A stretch of DNA of 54,096 bases from NCBI GenBank assembly GCA_009909035.1, contig JAAAOB010000029.1, forward strand, positions 1-54,096, in the 5' to 3' direction. The translations under genes and the position numbers were made by a program. The notes below the pieces were generated by a model. It did no database searches. It saw only the letters and a list, made by a program, of their open reading frames with translations, and had not been told where the DNA came from. This document shows positions 17,502 to 27,899 of the stretch, in pieces (position 1 is the stretch's first letter; every line of letters begins with the position of its first letter). Source of the DNA: Bacteroidota bacterium (GTDB lineage Bacteria; Bacteroidota; Rhodothermia; Balneolales; Balneolaceae).

Positions 17502-20042
17502 ATGTTTGATTCAAGATTTAAATTAGCAACATCTTTTGATGACCCGAACGATGGCTTCGACGATTTCGAACAAGCTATCCCGCTCATGAGTGAGGAGGAG
17601 GAGAAAAGACTTACCGAATCAGAAATACCGGACAATCTCCCCCTTCTTCCACTGAAGAACACGGTCCTGTTCCCCGGTGTAGTGGTACCGATTACCGTAG
17701 GCCGCGATCGATCTCTTGAACTTGTGAAAGAGGCGTACGAAAATGATAAAATTATCGGGGTTGTGGCTCAAAAAGATGAATCTGTAGAAAATCCTACCAA
17801 GGATGATCTCTACAAGATGGGTACGGTTGCGCAAATCCTTAAGCTGATAAAGATGCCCGACGGCAGCAAAAGCATTGTGATTCAGGGCAAGAGTATCTTT
17901 GAGGTACTTACGATCACACAGGAAGAGCCCTTCTTCAGGGCCGATGTAGAACCCTACAAGCAGGATATGGATCTTGCGGGCGTTGAACTCGACGCCTCCA
18001 TCCGCTCCATCAAGGAGACAGCAAGTAAGATTGTGAATCTGTCGCCGAATATTCCGTCTGAGGCCTCGATTGCAATCAACAATATTTCCAGCCCGGCCTT
18101 TCTGCTAAACTTTATCTCATCAAATCTGCAGGTGGATATCGCCGCCAAACAGAAAATTCTGGAAGTCAGAAAATTCTCCGACAGACTTGAAACGGTCATG
18201 GAGCATCTAAATAAAGAGCTCCAGGTTTTAAATCTGAGCGAAGAAATCCGGACAAAAGTAAAATCGGATATTGACGACCAGCAGCGCGATTTTTACCTGC
18301 GTCAGCAGATGAAAGCTATCCAGGAAGCGCTGGGCGAAGATGGTGAGCAGCAGGATGTTGCATCACTCAAAAAACGATTGAAAGAGAAAAAAGGTCTGTC
18401 TGAGGACGCACGAGAGACGGTCGAAAAAGAGCTTCAGCGGCTTGAAATGACCCCGAACTCCTCTCCCAACTACGGAATCATTCACAACTATATCGAGTGG
18501 ATTCTTGACTTGCCCTGGGGCGAGACCTCTAAAGACAAACTGGATCTTAAGCGAGCCAGGAAAATTCTTGATGAGGACCACTACGGCCTGGAGAAAGTGA
18601 AAAAACGGATCATCGAGTATCTCGCTGTTCTGAAATTGAAAAAAGATATGAAGGCGCCCATTCTCTGCTTTTATGGCCCTCCCGGTGTCGGTAAAACGTC
18701 ACTCGGCCGATCAATCGCCCGCGCATTAAACAGGAAGTTTGAACGGTTCAGCCTGGGAGGCATCCATGATGAAGCGGAAATCAGGGGACACAGAAGAACC
18801 TATATCGGGGCACTTCCCGGACGTATTTTACGCTCAATGAAAAAAGCGGGTACGGGAAACCCTGTCATGATGATGGATGAAATCGATAAAGTGGGCAGTG
18901 ATTTCCGGGGCGACCCAACGTCTGCCCTTCTCGAGGTTTTAGATCCCGAACAAAATAACGCCTTTATCGATAACTACCTGGAGCTTGATTACGACCTCTC
19001 CAAGGTGATGTTTATTGCTACAGCCAACTCGCTGGATACCATACCGCCGCCACTGCGCGACCGGATGGAAATCATAAATATCAGCGGGTATACGCTCCAG
19101 GAAAAAGTACAGATCGCCAAGAAATACCTGATTCCAAAACAGATAGAGGAGAACGGGCTGAATAAAAAGCAGATTAAGATCTCCAAAGCCGCTATTGAGC
19201 GGATTATTGAGCAGTACACACGGGAATCTGGCGTTAGAAACCTGGAACGGCAGATTGGATCGGTATGCCGGAATGTTGCCGCACAGATAGCGAGCGACGA
19301 AATAGAGAAAATGAGCGTCGGGGTTAACGATATCCAGGATATTCTGGGTAAACGTAAATTTTTCTCCGATGCGGCTGAACGCACCACCGTTCCGGGTGTG
19401 TCGACCGGCCTGGCATGGACGCAGTACGGAGGAGACATTCTCTTCATTGAAGCAAGTGTAAGCCGAGGTACTGGGAAGCTGCATATTACCGGACAGCTCG
19501 GGGATGTAATGAAAGAATCGGCCATGCTGGCGATCAGCTACCTCCGTGCCCGGTATAAAGAACTTGGAATCCCGGAAGAGGCGTTCAAGTATTGGGATCT
19601 TCATATTCACGTGCCCCAGGGGGCCGTACCCAAAGACGGTCCATCTGCAGGAATTTCTCTCTTGTCGGCCGTAGCATCTATCTTTACACAACGTAAAGTA
19701 AAAGGTACCCTGGCTATGACAGGCGAAATCACGCTGCGAGGACTTGTACTCCCTGTTGGTGGCATTAAAGAGAAAGTTCTGGCGGCCAAGCGCGCCGGTA
19801 TCGAGAAAGTTATCTTGCCGAAAAAGAATGAAAAAGACGTTTCGGAAATTGAAGATGACATCATGGGTGATTTAGATGTGGAATATCTAGAAAGGATGGA
19901 TCCTCTCCTTGATATCGTCCTTGAGGATGAGCCCGAAACGGATCCCGAAACATTCTTCCATGTTCCTGAAAAACACAAGAAAGACAGGCCATCATCCAAT
20001 TCCACAGATGATGCCCGCGAAGAAGTTGCCGTAATGGAATAA
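17502..20042 (+). CDS. lon: Lon ATP-dependent protease
   Basis: Hexameric cytosolic AAA+ serine protease that degrades damaged and regulatory proteins. It has 846 residues. The N-terminal LON substrate domain starts at LPLLPLKNTVLFPG (about 47-60), followed by a coiled linker around residues 240-310. The AAA module has Walker A GPPGVGKT at about 392-399 and Walker B MMMDEIDK. The C-terminal protease domain has the Ser-Lys dyad Ser715 (PKDGPSAG) and Lys758 (GGIKEKVLAAK), 43 residues apart as in E. coli Lon. An acidic extension precedes the LON domain and a charged tail follows the protease domain. A clean terminator follows. Confidence 0.97.
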   Translation: MFDSRFKLATSFDDPNDGFDDFEQAIPLMSEEEEKRLTESEIPDNLPLLPLKNTVLFPGVVVPITVGRDRSLELVKEAYENDKIIGVVAQKDESVENPTKDDLYKMGTVAQILKLIKMPDGSKSIVIQGKSIFEVLTITQEEPFFRADVEPYKQDMDLAGVELDASIRSIKETASKIVNLSPNIPSEASIAINNISSPAFLLNFISSNLQVDIAAKQKILEVRKFSDRLETVMEHLNKELQVLNLSEEIRTKVKSDIDDQQRDFYLRQQMKAIQEALGEDGEQQDVASLKKRLKEKKGLSEDARETVEKELQRLEMTPNSSPNYGIIHNYIEWILDLPWGETSKDKLDLKRARKILDEDHYGLEKVKKRIIEYLAVLKLKKDMKAPILCFYGPPGVGKTSLGRSIARALNRKFERFSLGGIHDEAEIRGHRRTYIGALPGRILRSMKKAGTGNPVMMMDEIDKVGSDFRGDPTSALLEVLDPEQNNAFIDNYLELDYDLSKVMFIATANSLDTIPPPLRDRMEIINISGYTLQEKVQIAKKYLIPKQIEENGLNKKQIKISKAAIERIIEQYTRESGVRNLERQIGSVCRNVAAQIASDEIEKMSVGVNDIQDILGKRKFFSDAAERTTVPGVSTGLAWTQYGGDILFIEASVSRGTGKLHITGQLGDVMKESAMLAISYLRARYKELGIPEEAFKYWDLHIHVPQGAVPKDGPSAGISLLSAVASIFTQRKVKGTLAMTGEITLRGLVLPVGGIKEKVLAAKRAGIEKVILPKKNEKDVSEIEDDIMGDLDVEYLERMDPLLDIVLEDEPETDPETFFHVPEKHKKDRPSSNSTDDAREEVAVME

Positions 20043-20066
20043 CCTACCGCCAACTGTATAATTTCG

Positions 20067-20102
20067 AAGCCGCATCGGTATATACCCAATGCGGCTTTTT
20101 TT
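20067..20102 (+). terminator. Rho-independent terminator after lon
   Basis: The arms AAGCCGCAT (20067-20075) and ATGCGGCTT (20089-20097) have an inner GGTATATACC extension and are followed by a run of seven T. It starts 25 nt after the lon stop. Confidence 0.9.
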
Positions 20103-20173
20103 ATATATTAGACAGATGCAAAACCTAAACCTTAGATTGCCCTTTACGCCATGGAAAACAGATCTCATTTCGC

Positions 20174-21088
20174 ATGACTAAAACCGGTAAAGTGATCCAG
20201 TCCACGGGAAAGTGGTACAAGGTATCATCCGGCGGCAAGGTGTACGACTGTCGCATTCCCGGTAAATTTCGCCTTGTAAAATCCTCCGTCACAAACCCCG
20301 TGGCGGTGGGAGATAATGTAGACTTTACGGTGGCAGATGATGGCCGCGGCATGATCGATACCATTCACGACCGGAAAAACTATATTCCGCGCAAAGCCAC
20401 CCGCAGTAATAAGAAGCTGCAGATCCTGGTAGCCAATATCGACCGGGCCTGGGTGGTTCAGTCCATACGCCAGCCAAACATGAAACGCGGTTTTATTGAC
20501 CGGTTTCTTGTAGCCTGCGAAGCCTATGAAATTCCGTCGGGGATCATCATCAACAAGATCGACCTTGCCGATGACGGCGCACAACGCGAGCTGGCCGCTG
20601 CAACTGAAACCTACAAGGCGATCGGTTATCCTGTTCTGCATACCACCATCCACGATAAAGCGTCTGTTGAGAATCTCTGGAAAGAGCTGCGCGGCAAAAC
20701 ATCGGTATTTGTTGGTCACTCCGGCGTGGGAAAAACCAGCCTGATCAACGCGCTCGATCCCTCCCTCGACCTCACTGTGGGTGATATCTCATCCTACTCC
20801 GAAAAAGGAATGCATACCACCACGTATGCCCGATTACTTTCACTCGACGACCAGAGCTACCTGGTGGATACTCCCGGAGTGAAAGAGTTTGGCCTCGTCC
20901 AAATTGAACCTTATGAACTTTCGATCTATTTCCCGGAAATGCACGAGTACCGCCTCAACTGCAAATTCAATAACTGTACCCATAATCACGAGCCGAAGTG
21001 CGGTGTTGCCGAAGCATTTGAGCGTGGAGAAATCGACGCAGAGCGGTACGCATCCTACCTCAATATGCTGGACGGCATTCAGTCCTGA
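20174..21088 (+). CDS. rsgA: Ribosome small-subunit biogenesis GTPase RsgA (YjeQ)
   Basis: Circularly permuted GTPase that checks late 30S assembly. It has 304 residues. An OB-fold comes first (about 1-80), then the permuted G domain with G4 (NKID) before G1 (GHSGVGKTSLIN) and G3 (DTPG). The C-terminal zinc knuckle has Cys/His in CKFNNCTHNHEPKCGV. It is separated from lon by a terminator, so it probably has its own promoter. It converges on polA. Confidence 0.96.
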   Translation: MTKTGKVIQSTGKWYKVSSGGKVYDCRIPGKFRLVKSSVTNPVAVGDNVDFTVADDGRGMIDTIHDRKNYIPRKATRSNKKLQILVANIDRAWVVQSIRQPNMKRGFIDRFLVACEAYEIPSGIIINKIDLADDGAQRELAAATETYKAIGYPVLHTTIHDKASVENLWKELRGKTSVFVGHSGVGKTSLINALDPSLDLTVGDISSYSEKGMHTTTYARLLSLDDQSYLVDTPGVKEFGLVQIEPYELSIYFPEMHEYRLNCKFNNCTHNHEPKCGVAEAFERGEIDAERYASYLNMLDGIQS

Positions 21089-21201
21089 GCGTCGTGCCAA
21101 TCCATCAGCCCTCACTAAATCATTGATATCAACGGCAAAGTTAATGGCCAAATCAACTTATCCCGTCGCGTCGCTCGGCCAGGCGAATGATACTACTGCG
21201 G

Positions 21202-23937
21202 TTAGTGTGCATCCAGCCAGTTGTCGGCGAGTCCCATCTCAACATCCAGGGGTACGTCCAGCGTGTAGGCGTTTTGCATCATCTCTTTAAGCGTTTGTGG
21301 CAGCGTATCTTCCTCTTCAGCCGCAATTTCAAAGATAAGTTCATCATGCACCTGAAGCAGCATCCTCGATTTGCACTCGTTCTTGTCCAGGTACTCCTGG
21401 ATTTGAATCATCGCCAGCTTTATGATATCGGCAGCCGTGCCCTGTATCGGCATATTAATAGCCGTACGTTCGGCAAATCCACGGACATTCCAGTTCCGTG
21501 AATTGATATCCGGAATATAACGCCGGCGGCCCATCAAAGTTTTTACATACCCGTCAGCCTTTGCCTGTTTCACTGTATCATCGATATAATTTTGAATTCC
21601 CGGAAATCTCTCAAAATACTGCTCAATCATCTCTTTCCCCTCGCTGTTGCTGATGCCGAGGCGATTTGCCAGGCCATAAGCGCTGACGCCATATGGAATA
21701 CCAAAATTCACCTCTTTCGCTTTCCGCCTCTGGTTCTGATCAACTTCCCCGATTGAATCGAGACCAAAAATTTCTTTCGCGGTCCGGGCATGGATATCCT
21801 CTCCGTTTTTAAACGCCTCGATCATATTCTCATCCTTAGAAATCGATGCAATGACCCTTAGCTCAACTTGTGAGTAGTCTGCCGCCAGCATCTTAAACCC
21901 TTTTGCAGGCACAAATGCTTTCCGGATTTCACGGCCGCGCTGGGTACGGATGGGGATATTCTGCAGGTTTGGGTTCGACGACGAGAGGCGACCGGTAGCT
22001 GCCACGGTCTGGTTCAGCTCGGTGTGAATCCTGCCGGTCTCCCGGTTGACCAGTTTTGGCAGTGCGTCAACATACGTTGATCGTAGTTTACTCAGGCTTC
22101 GATAGTCCAGCACCAGGGCGGGCACGTCGTACTCAGCCGCCAGTTTCGTAAGGACACTTTCGCTGGTTGAATACTGCCCGGTTTTCGTTTTCTTACCTGC
22201 CGGCAGGTCAAGTTTCTCGAAAAGCACTTCTCCCAGCTGCTTTGGCGAGTTCAGATTGAATTCTTCTCCCGTTTTTTCAAAAATGGTTTCCTGTAAATTT
22301 TCAAGATCATTTGTCAACTCTTCGGAAAACTCGTTCAGCATCTCCACATCAATAGCTACACCGGCTCGTTCCATTTCGCACAATACGCGGATAAGGGGAA
22401 ATTCGATCTCTTCAGCAATGTCAATCAATTCATCCTCTTCCAGTTTTTCGCTGAGTATTTTATAAAGCTGCAGAGTTATATCGGCATCTTCGCAAGCGTA
22501 GTCGGCAATATCGGAGTAGGGCAGTTCATCCATCGACTTCTGCGACTTCCCCTTTTTGCCTATCAGCGTCTGGATGGGAACCGGCGTGTAGTTCAAATAC
22601 TTTTCTGCAAGTGCATCCATGCCCAGTTTTTGCGCCCCGTCAATCAGGTACGCCGCCACCATCGTGTCAAAGACCGGCCTTTCTACCTTCAGGCCGGCTC
22701 GTTGAAGCACCAGGTAATCGTACTTAAAATTTTGCGCAATTTTTACGCTCTCCCTGTTTGTAAACAAGGATTCAACCAGCTTTAGGACTGTTTTTCCATC
22801 CAGTGCTCCCTCTACATTCATGGGAATGTAAAACGCGATCCCTTTTTCGGCTGATAGTGAAAGTCCCACCAAATTGGCAATAATTGCATCTGTACTGTCT
22901 GTCTCGGTATCAAAACAGAGCTTTTTTTCTTCTTTTAAACTGGAGACAACCTCCCGGATCTCTTCTTCGGTTACGGCCGTGCGGTAGGTTACATCTACAT
23001 CGTCAATCGTAGAGTGCCCGGCATTATTTTCTTTATCAAAAAGAGATCCCTGTCCCCCGGGTTCTTCCCCGAGATATTTTTGAGTCAGCGTTCTGAACTC
23101 CATGCGTTTAAAAAAGAGGCCAAGATTTTTCTTTTCCGGTCCATCCCAGTCCAGCTCCTCCCAGTCATGGACATCCGGTACATCTGTCTTAATTGTAACC
23201 ATCTCTTTGGCATGGAGCGCCTGCTCTTTGTAGTTCGTCAATCCCTCCCGAGCCCGCTTCGATTTCATATTCGGGGCATCCTCAATGGCTTTTTCCAGGG
23301 TTCCATATTTTTTAATCAACTTTGGGGCTCCCTTTTTCCCGATTCCGGGAACACCCGGAATATTATCGGATGTATCTCCGATCATTGCCAGAACATCTAT
23401 GACCTGGTCGGGATATACCCCAAAATAGTCCTTCACTCCCTCCGGATCGATAATATTAAATCCACCATTTTTGTTATCCGGCTTCACCATCACCACGTGA
23501 TCTCTCACCAGCTGCATAAAATCTTTATCTGGTGTAACAAGAAATGCTTCCACATCATCTTCATGGGCGTCATAGGCTATCGTGCCAATCAGATCATCCG
23601 CCTCATATCCATCTTTCTCGATATTTTTTATGCCAAAGTGGTCAACCATCTCTTTGATCAATGGAATCCCTACTTTCAGCTCTTCAGGCTGTGGCGGGCG
23701 GTTTGCTTTGTACTCCTCGTCCAGATCATGCCGAAATGTAGGGGCATGCGTATCCCAGGCTACGGCAATATGAGTCGGCTCCTCCTCTTCCAGGAGCTTA
23801 ACGAGCGTGTTGGCGAACCCAAGAATGGGACCTGTGGCAATTCCTTCCGAATTTTTAAGCCGGCTGTTTATAAAAGCAAAATGAGCCCTGTAAGCAAGGG
23901 CCATTCCATCCAGTAGGTACAGTTTTTTTTTCGCCAT
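21202..23937 (-). CDS. polA: DNA polymerase I
   Basis: Repair and Okazaki-fragment polymerase, 911 residues. The N-terminal 5'-3' exonuclease has AWDTHAPTFRH, DGYEADDLIG and GDTSDNIPGVPGIGKK. The 3'-5' proofreading domain is intact: FDTETDST, then N-F-K-Y-D and Y-A-C-E-D as ExoI-III. The polymerase palm and fingers carry DYSQVELRVIA (motif A), the O-helix RRKAKEVNFGIPYG and QVHDELIFE (motif C). It is a three-domain enzyme like E. coli Pol I, with working proofreading residues unlike the Taq type. The promoter should lie in the 291-nt gap shared with the divergent UspA gene. Confidence 0.97.
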   Translation of the reverse strand: MAKKKLYLLDGMALAYRAHFAFINSRLKNSEGIATGPILGFANTLVKLLEEEEPTHIAVAWDTHAPTFRHDLDEEYKANRPPQPEELKVGIPLIKEMVDHFGIKNIEKDGYEADDLIGTIAYDAHEDDVEAFLVTPDKDFMQLVRDHVVMVKPDNKNGGFNIIDPEGVKDYFGVYPDQVIDVLAMIGDTSDNIPGVPGIGKKGAPKLIKKYGTLEKAIEDAPNMKSKRAREGLTNYKEQALHAKEMVTIKTDVPDVHDWEELDWDGPEKKNLGLFFKRMEFRTLTQKYLGEEPGGQGSLFDKENNAGHSTIDDVDVTYRTAVTEEEIREVVSSLKEEKKLCFDTETDSTDAIIANLVGLSLSAEKGIAFYIPMNVEGALDGKTVLKLVESLFTNRESVKIAQNFKYDYLVLQRAGLKVERPVFDTMVAAYLIDGAQKLGMDALAEKYLNYTPVPIQTLIGKKGKSQKSMDELPYSDIADYACEDADITLQLYKILSEKLEEDELIDIAEEIEFPLIRVLCEMERAGVAIDVEMLNEFSEELTNDLENLQETIFEKTGEEFNLNSPKQLGEVLFEKLDLPAGKKTKTGQYSTSESVLTKLAAEYDVPALVLDYRSLSKLRSTYVDALPKLVNRETGRIHTELNQTVAATGRLSSSNPNLQNIPIRTQRGREIRKAFVPAKGFKMLAADYSQVELRVIASISKDENMIEAFKNGEDIHARTAKEIFGLDSIGEVDQNQRRKAKEVNFGIPYGVSAYGLANRLGISNSEGKEMIEQYFERFPGIQNYIDDTVKQAKADGYVKTLMGRRRYIPDINSRNWNVRGFAERTAINMPIQGTAADIIKLAMIQIQEYLDKNECKSRMLLQVHDELIFEIAAEEEDTLPQTLKEMMQNAYTLDVPLDVEMGLADNWLDAH

Positions 23938-24228
23938 ATTGGGTTCCGGTCCTTTTACTGTTGATATTTAAATGGTTGCATGATCGAGTGGCAGGAGAAC
24001 TTCCATGTCCACCCGGGGGTTAAGATACAACTCCATCCGAAGCCTGGAAAATGTTGATTGGTCAAATTCTGACTTTCAGACTGCAGAACCACGAGCCATC
24101 ACTATTTCTATTTTTGTATATTACGAGTGGTCCAACACTGTCATCAACTTACCCGGATAGCTAAACAGCTATGACCGGTTTTCGGTTTCATTCAACTCAA
24201 TGTAACTCTACACTAAATCATCACTGCT

Positions 24229-25065
24229 TTGCCTTTTGCAACATCATTGCTTGTTCCAACTGATTTTTCCTCAAAATCGGAAAATGCCATCCGCTATGCC
24301 TGCGAAATTGCGAGCAACACAGGAGGAGAAGTTCATTTTCTCAATGTACTTGAAGAGCCATATGATTTTCCCTCACGCGTGGAGGAGGTTATCGGGGAGA
24401 AGAAAAAAGAGAATGAGCAGCGGCTTTCAAAAATGATTCAGGATCTTCACAGCAAAGATGAGTTTCGGATTATTCAGATGAAAGGGATGGTTCAAACCGG
24501 AAAAGTACTGAGCACAACACAAAATATAGCAAGTGAATATGGCCATGACCTCATCGTTATCGGTCTCGGAGGCCAGGCAGACCTGAAAAAAGTTTTGTAC
24601 GGTAGCATCACAAATAACCTGCTTATGACGAGCGACGTGCCGGTGTTGGCTATTTCGAAACGAATCGACTACAGGGAACCGAAAAAACTACTCTTTGCCA
24701 CAGACATGCGGCGACCTGATCTTCCACATATCAAAAAAATGCGTGAATTTAGTGTTGATATCGGGGTATCCCTTGAATTTGTTCATATTGCCAACCCGGA
24801 AAACCCGATTGACCCGGGCAAAATCGGCTGGTTTAATACGGAAATACAGAAAATCACAAAAAACCCGGCTACGGAACTGATCCTTCATGAAGCGCCATCT
24901 TTTCCAGAGGGTATTACCGAACGTATCGGCGACGATAAACACACGCTTCTTGTCATGACGCGCTACAAAAACAAATTCCTGGAATGGCTTCTCTCTAACA
25001 GTACCGTCCGCAGCATTGCGCAAATGGCGTCCGTTCCCCTTTTGATGATTCCGGCTGATGCATAG
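24229..25065 (+). CDS. Tandem universal stress protein (UspA domains)
   Basis: 278 residues with two UspA folds. The first (residues 2-145) starts SLLVPTDFSSKSENAIRYA. It keeps the ATP-binding signature G-x2-G-x9-G-S in GLGGQADLKKVLYGSIT, so it probably binds ATP. The second (about 150-278) ends in SVPLLMIP and has lost that glycine pattern. The start is TTG: an in-frame stop lies 15 nt upstream and no ATG intervenes. Family members help survive starvation and stress, but the exact target is unknown. It stands alone, divergent from polA and convergent with nfo. Confidence 0.85.
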   Translation: MPFATSLLVPTDFSSKSENAIRYACEIASNTGGEVHFLNVLEEPYDFPSRVEEVIGEKKKENEQRLSKMIQDLHSKDEFRIIQMKGMVQTGKVLSTTQNIASEYGHDLIVIGLGGQADLKKVLYGSITNNLLMTSDVPVLAISKRIDYREPKKLLFATDMRRPDLPHIKKMREFSVDIGVSLEFVHIANPENPIDPGKIGWFNTEIQKITKNPATELILHEAPSFPEGITERIGDDKHTLLVMTRYKNKFLEWLLSNSTVRSIAQMASVPLLMIPADA

Positions 25066-25103
25066 AACACGGTGTTGTAGTCACAAAAGCGTATCCGACC
25101 GTT

Positions 25104-25949
25104 TTATTCCGCCAGTTGTTTTAGCTTTGCGATCTCTTCCGGCCAGCGATCCGTATTGGGTGTTTCAAGTATGAGCGGTATGCCATTAAACCGATCATCT
25201 TTCATGATCAATTCAAATGGTGTCCAACCAATATGGCCGTCACCCAGGCTGTCGTGTCGATCCACTTGTGTGCCACACGCTTTTTTTGAATCGTTCAGGT
25301 GCATTGCCAGCAGGTAGTTCATGCCAACGATGTCATCAAACCGGCTGATCGTGTCTGTAAACCCGCTCTCGGTAGAGATATCGTATCCCCCGGCAAACGC
25401 ATGTGCCGTATCGATGCAAACCCCCACTCTCTCTTTTTGATCAACCTGGTCAATTATTTCAGCAATATGCTCGAAGCGGAATCCCATATTCGTACCCTGG
25501 CCGGCCGTAATCTCAATTACCGCTTTCACACCATCGGTCTGCCCCAGTGCAAGGTTAATCGACTCGGCATTGCGGGCCAGGCACTCTTTCTCCGTGATTT
25601 TATTGAGGTGACTGCCGGGATGAAAGTTAAGCAGTTGAATCCCCAGCTGTTCGCATCTCTGCATCTCTACCAGGAAAGCATCCCTGGATTTTTGCAGTTT
25701 CTCTTTTTCGGGGTGCCCCAGGTTAATCAGGTAGCTGTCGTGAGGGATGACCGCCTCCATCGAAAACCCCAGCTCCCTGCATCTCTCCTTGAATAGAGAA
25801 ATATTTTCATTGGTTAACGGTTTTGCTTTCCATTGCCGCTGATTTTTTGTGAATAGTGCAAATCCCGTAGCTCCGATTTCGTGCGCCCGTACCGGTGCAT
25901 TCTCCACCCCGCCGGCCGCACTGACGTGTGCTCCAATATATTTCATCAA
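25104..25949 (-). CDS. nfo: Endonuclease IV (AP endonuclease)
   Basis: Cuts DNA 5' of abasic sites in base-excision repair. 281 residues, family-typical. A TIM barrel starts [12 protein letters not shown]. The tri-zinc motifs follow: [28 protein letters not shown] and [11 protein letters not shown]. The start could also be the next codon (both ATG). It is the last gene of a prfA-ppa-nfo run on the minus strand, 15 nt after ppa. Confidence 0.95.
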   Translation of the reverse strand: MMKYIGAHVSAAGGVENAPVRAHEIGATGFALFTKNQRQWKAKPLTNENISLFKERCRELGFSMEAVIPHDSYLINLGHPEKEKLQKSRDAFLVEMQRCEQLGIQLLNFHPGSHLNKITEKECLARNAESINLALGQTDGVKAVIEITAGQGTNMGFRFEHIAEIIDQVDQKERVGVCIDTAHAFAGGYDISTESGFTDTISRFDDIVGMNYLLAMHLNDSKKACGTQVDRHDSLGDGHIGWTPFELIMKDDRFNGIPLILETPNTDRWPEEIAKLKQLAE

Positions 25950-25964
25950 ATTCTTTTTTTCAGG

Positions 25965-26576
25965 TTAACTGCCGAACATTTCGTCGTAGTCTTTCACGGA
26001 GGCTTCGATTACTTTATACGCCTCCTCCTTCCCGTAGACCCGTTCAACGGAAACATCCACTTCTTTTCCGGGAATCATCTTGTAGGTGGCAAAGTAGTGG
26101 CGAAGCCGCTCAATAAGCACCTCAGGTATTTCACTGATGTCGGTCACATTTTTGTAGTATTGATCGTTACTGAGGACCGAAATAATTTTGTCATCCGCCT
26201 CACCTTCATCGATCATATGCAGGCCGCCCACAACTCTGGCTTTTAAGATGACCTCGGACCGGTCGATCGGTCGTTCACTCAGAACACAAATATCCAGCGG
26301 ATCTCCATCCCCAATGTCGGTGTATTCCGAGAGCTGCCCGACCCTGTCGCCACAGTAGGTTCGCGGAACAAACCCGTAGAGCGACGGCGGGAGTGATGAG
26401 CTGCGCTGCGGTCGATCCACGCGCATGTAGCCCGTTTTTTTATCCACTTCGTATTTAATTGTATCGAACGATGTAATCTCAACAAATGCATTGACCACTT
26501 GCGGGGCGTCAGCTCCAACTTCGAGCCCGTGCCACGGATGTGGTCTCCATCGATAAAAGGGATTGGGAAAGTTCAA
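25965..26576 (-). CDS. ppa: Inorganic pyrophosphatase, family I
   Basis: Hydrolyses pyrophosphate and so drives biosynthetic reactions forward. 203 residues. It keeps the family I metal-binding signature [13 protein letters not shown] and the motifs KYEVDKKTG and [10 protein letters not shown]. The start is TTG at 26576, supported by an AGGAG four nt upstream; no in-frame ATG fits better. It lies 15 nt before nfo and 62 nt after prfA, so the three are likely co-transcribed. Confidence 0.94.
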   Translation of the reverse strand: MNFPNPFYRWRPHPWHGLEVGADAPQVVNAFVEITSFDTIKYEVDKKTGYMRVDRPQRSSSLPPSLYGFVPRTYCGDRVGQLSEYTDIGDGDPLDICVLSERPIDRSEVILKARVVGGLHMIDEGEADDKIISVLSNDQYYKNVTDISEIPEVLIERLRHYFATYKMIPGKEVDVSVERVYGKEEAYKVIEASVKDYDEMFGS

Positions 26577-26638
26577 GGTTCTCCTATTTTGGTTCGTCTT
26601 AATTTTCGAAGCGGTTTATCCGCTCCGTCTACAAATGT

Positions 26639-27718
26639 TTAGTTCATTATAGCATTCAGTTTGTCCAGGTTATCCTGAACTCTTAGCGCATCAATAACTT
26701 CACCGATTTCACCCTTCATAATATCATCAAGGTTGTACAGCGTTAAATTGATCCTGTGATCGGTCAGCCGTCCCTGTGGAAAATTATATGTGCGAATTTT
26801 TGCGCTTCTGTCGCCGGTGGAAACCTGGCTTTTCCGTTCAGCCGCACGTTCGGCCCGCAGTTTTTCCTGCTCTATTTCATAAATTTTAGACCGGAGCATC
26901 GTAAGAGCCTTCTCTTTGTTTTGATGCTGCGAGCGTTCCTGCTGGCACTCAACCACAATGCCAGAGGGTTCATGAGTCAGACGGATTGCAGAATCTGTCT
27001 TGTTTACGTGCTGGCCGCCGGCCCCGCTCGAGCGGAAGGTGTCTACACGTATATCGCCCATGTCCAGGTTGACCTCTTCCACCTCCTCCACTTCTGGCAG
27101 CACGGCAACGGTAGCAGCCGAGGTGTGAACGCGCCCCTGGGATTCGGTATCGGGCACGCGCTGCACGCGGTGTACTCCACTCTCATACTTCATTTTTCCA
27201 AAAACTTCACTGCCTGAAAGCTCAAACACAATCTCTTTATACCCGCCCATATCACCATTCTGAACGCTAAGGAGCCCCATTTTCCAAGATTGGGAATCCG
27301 CATACCGGCGATACATTTCAAACAGGTCGCCGGCAAATATAGCGGCTTCGTCGCCTCCGGTTCCCGACCGGATCTCGACGATACAGTTTTTTGAATCATC
27401 CGGATCTTTTGGAATCAGCTTGTATTTGATATCTTTCTCAAGCTGCTCAAGCTCCGCTTTTAACTCTTCGGTTTCAGCCTCCGCCATCTCGGTAATTTCA
27501 GCATCTTCATCAGTCTCGATAAGCTCAGCATTCCCTTCAATTTGCTGATGAATCTCCTTCCACCGGTCAAAATCCTCCACCAGCTCTTTTAGCTGCGTAT
27601 GTTCCTTTGTAAGTTCAGTATACTCCTTTGGACGATCGTAGATAGCGGGATCTGCCATCGCCTGGTTGATCTCATCGTACCGCTCTCGTATTTGCTCGAG
27701 TTTTGCTTCTAAATCCAT
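26639..27718 (-). CDS. prfA: Peptide chain release factor 1
   Basis: Ends translation at UAA and UAG. 359 residues, normal length. The N-terminal helical domain precedes a codon-recognition domain in which the release-factor 1 P-x-T tripeptide appears as PDT (RVQRVPDTESQGR). The catalytic GGQ lies in GAGGQHVNKTDSAIR. The first gene of the prfA-ppa-nfo run, divergent from purK with 181 nt between. A hemK/prmC methyltransferase, often next to prfA, is not present here. Confidence 0.96.
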   Translation of the reverse strand: MDLEAKLEQIRERYDEINQAMADPAIYDRPKEYTELTKEHTQLKELVEDFDRWKEIHQQIEGNAELIETDEDAEITEMAEAETEELKAELEQLEKDIKYKLIPKDPDDSKNCIVEIRSGTGGDEAAIFAGDLFEMYRRYADSQSWKMGLLSVQNGDMGGYKEIVFELSGSEVFGKMKYESGVHRVQRVPDTESQGRVHTSAATVAVLPEVEEVEEVNLDMGDIRVDTFRSSGAGGQHVNKTDSAIRLTHEPSGIVVECQQERSQHQNKEKALTMLRSKIYEIEQEKLRAERAAERKSQVSTGDRSAKIRTYNFPQGRLTDHRINLTLYNLDDIMKGEIGEVIDALRVQDNLDKLNAIMN

Positions 27719-27899
27719 AAATCATTCGATGATTGTTGACGCACAACAAGATATTGAATTTTTTGGGTTGAAATGAACAGAATCACGGATCAAAATTGGA
27801 ACAGAGTTTTGTACCTTTACAGGTGCCTGAGACGGGCGAATTTTTAACAACGACTGCTTCCGGCGGGAGCAGTTTACAACCGATCAATAGTTTACTACC

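Noticed and set aside
18939..19691. 250-codon minus-strand frame inside lon
   Set aside because: It mirrors the codon pattern of the conserved AAA and protease domains and has no domain of its own.
23014..23916. 300-codon plus-strand frame opposite polA
   Set aside because: Antisense to conserved exonuclease motifs; no recognisable domain.
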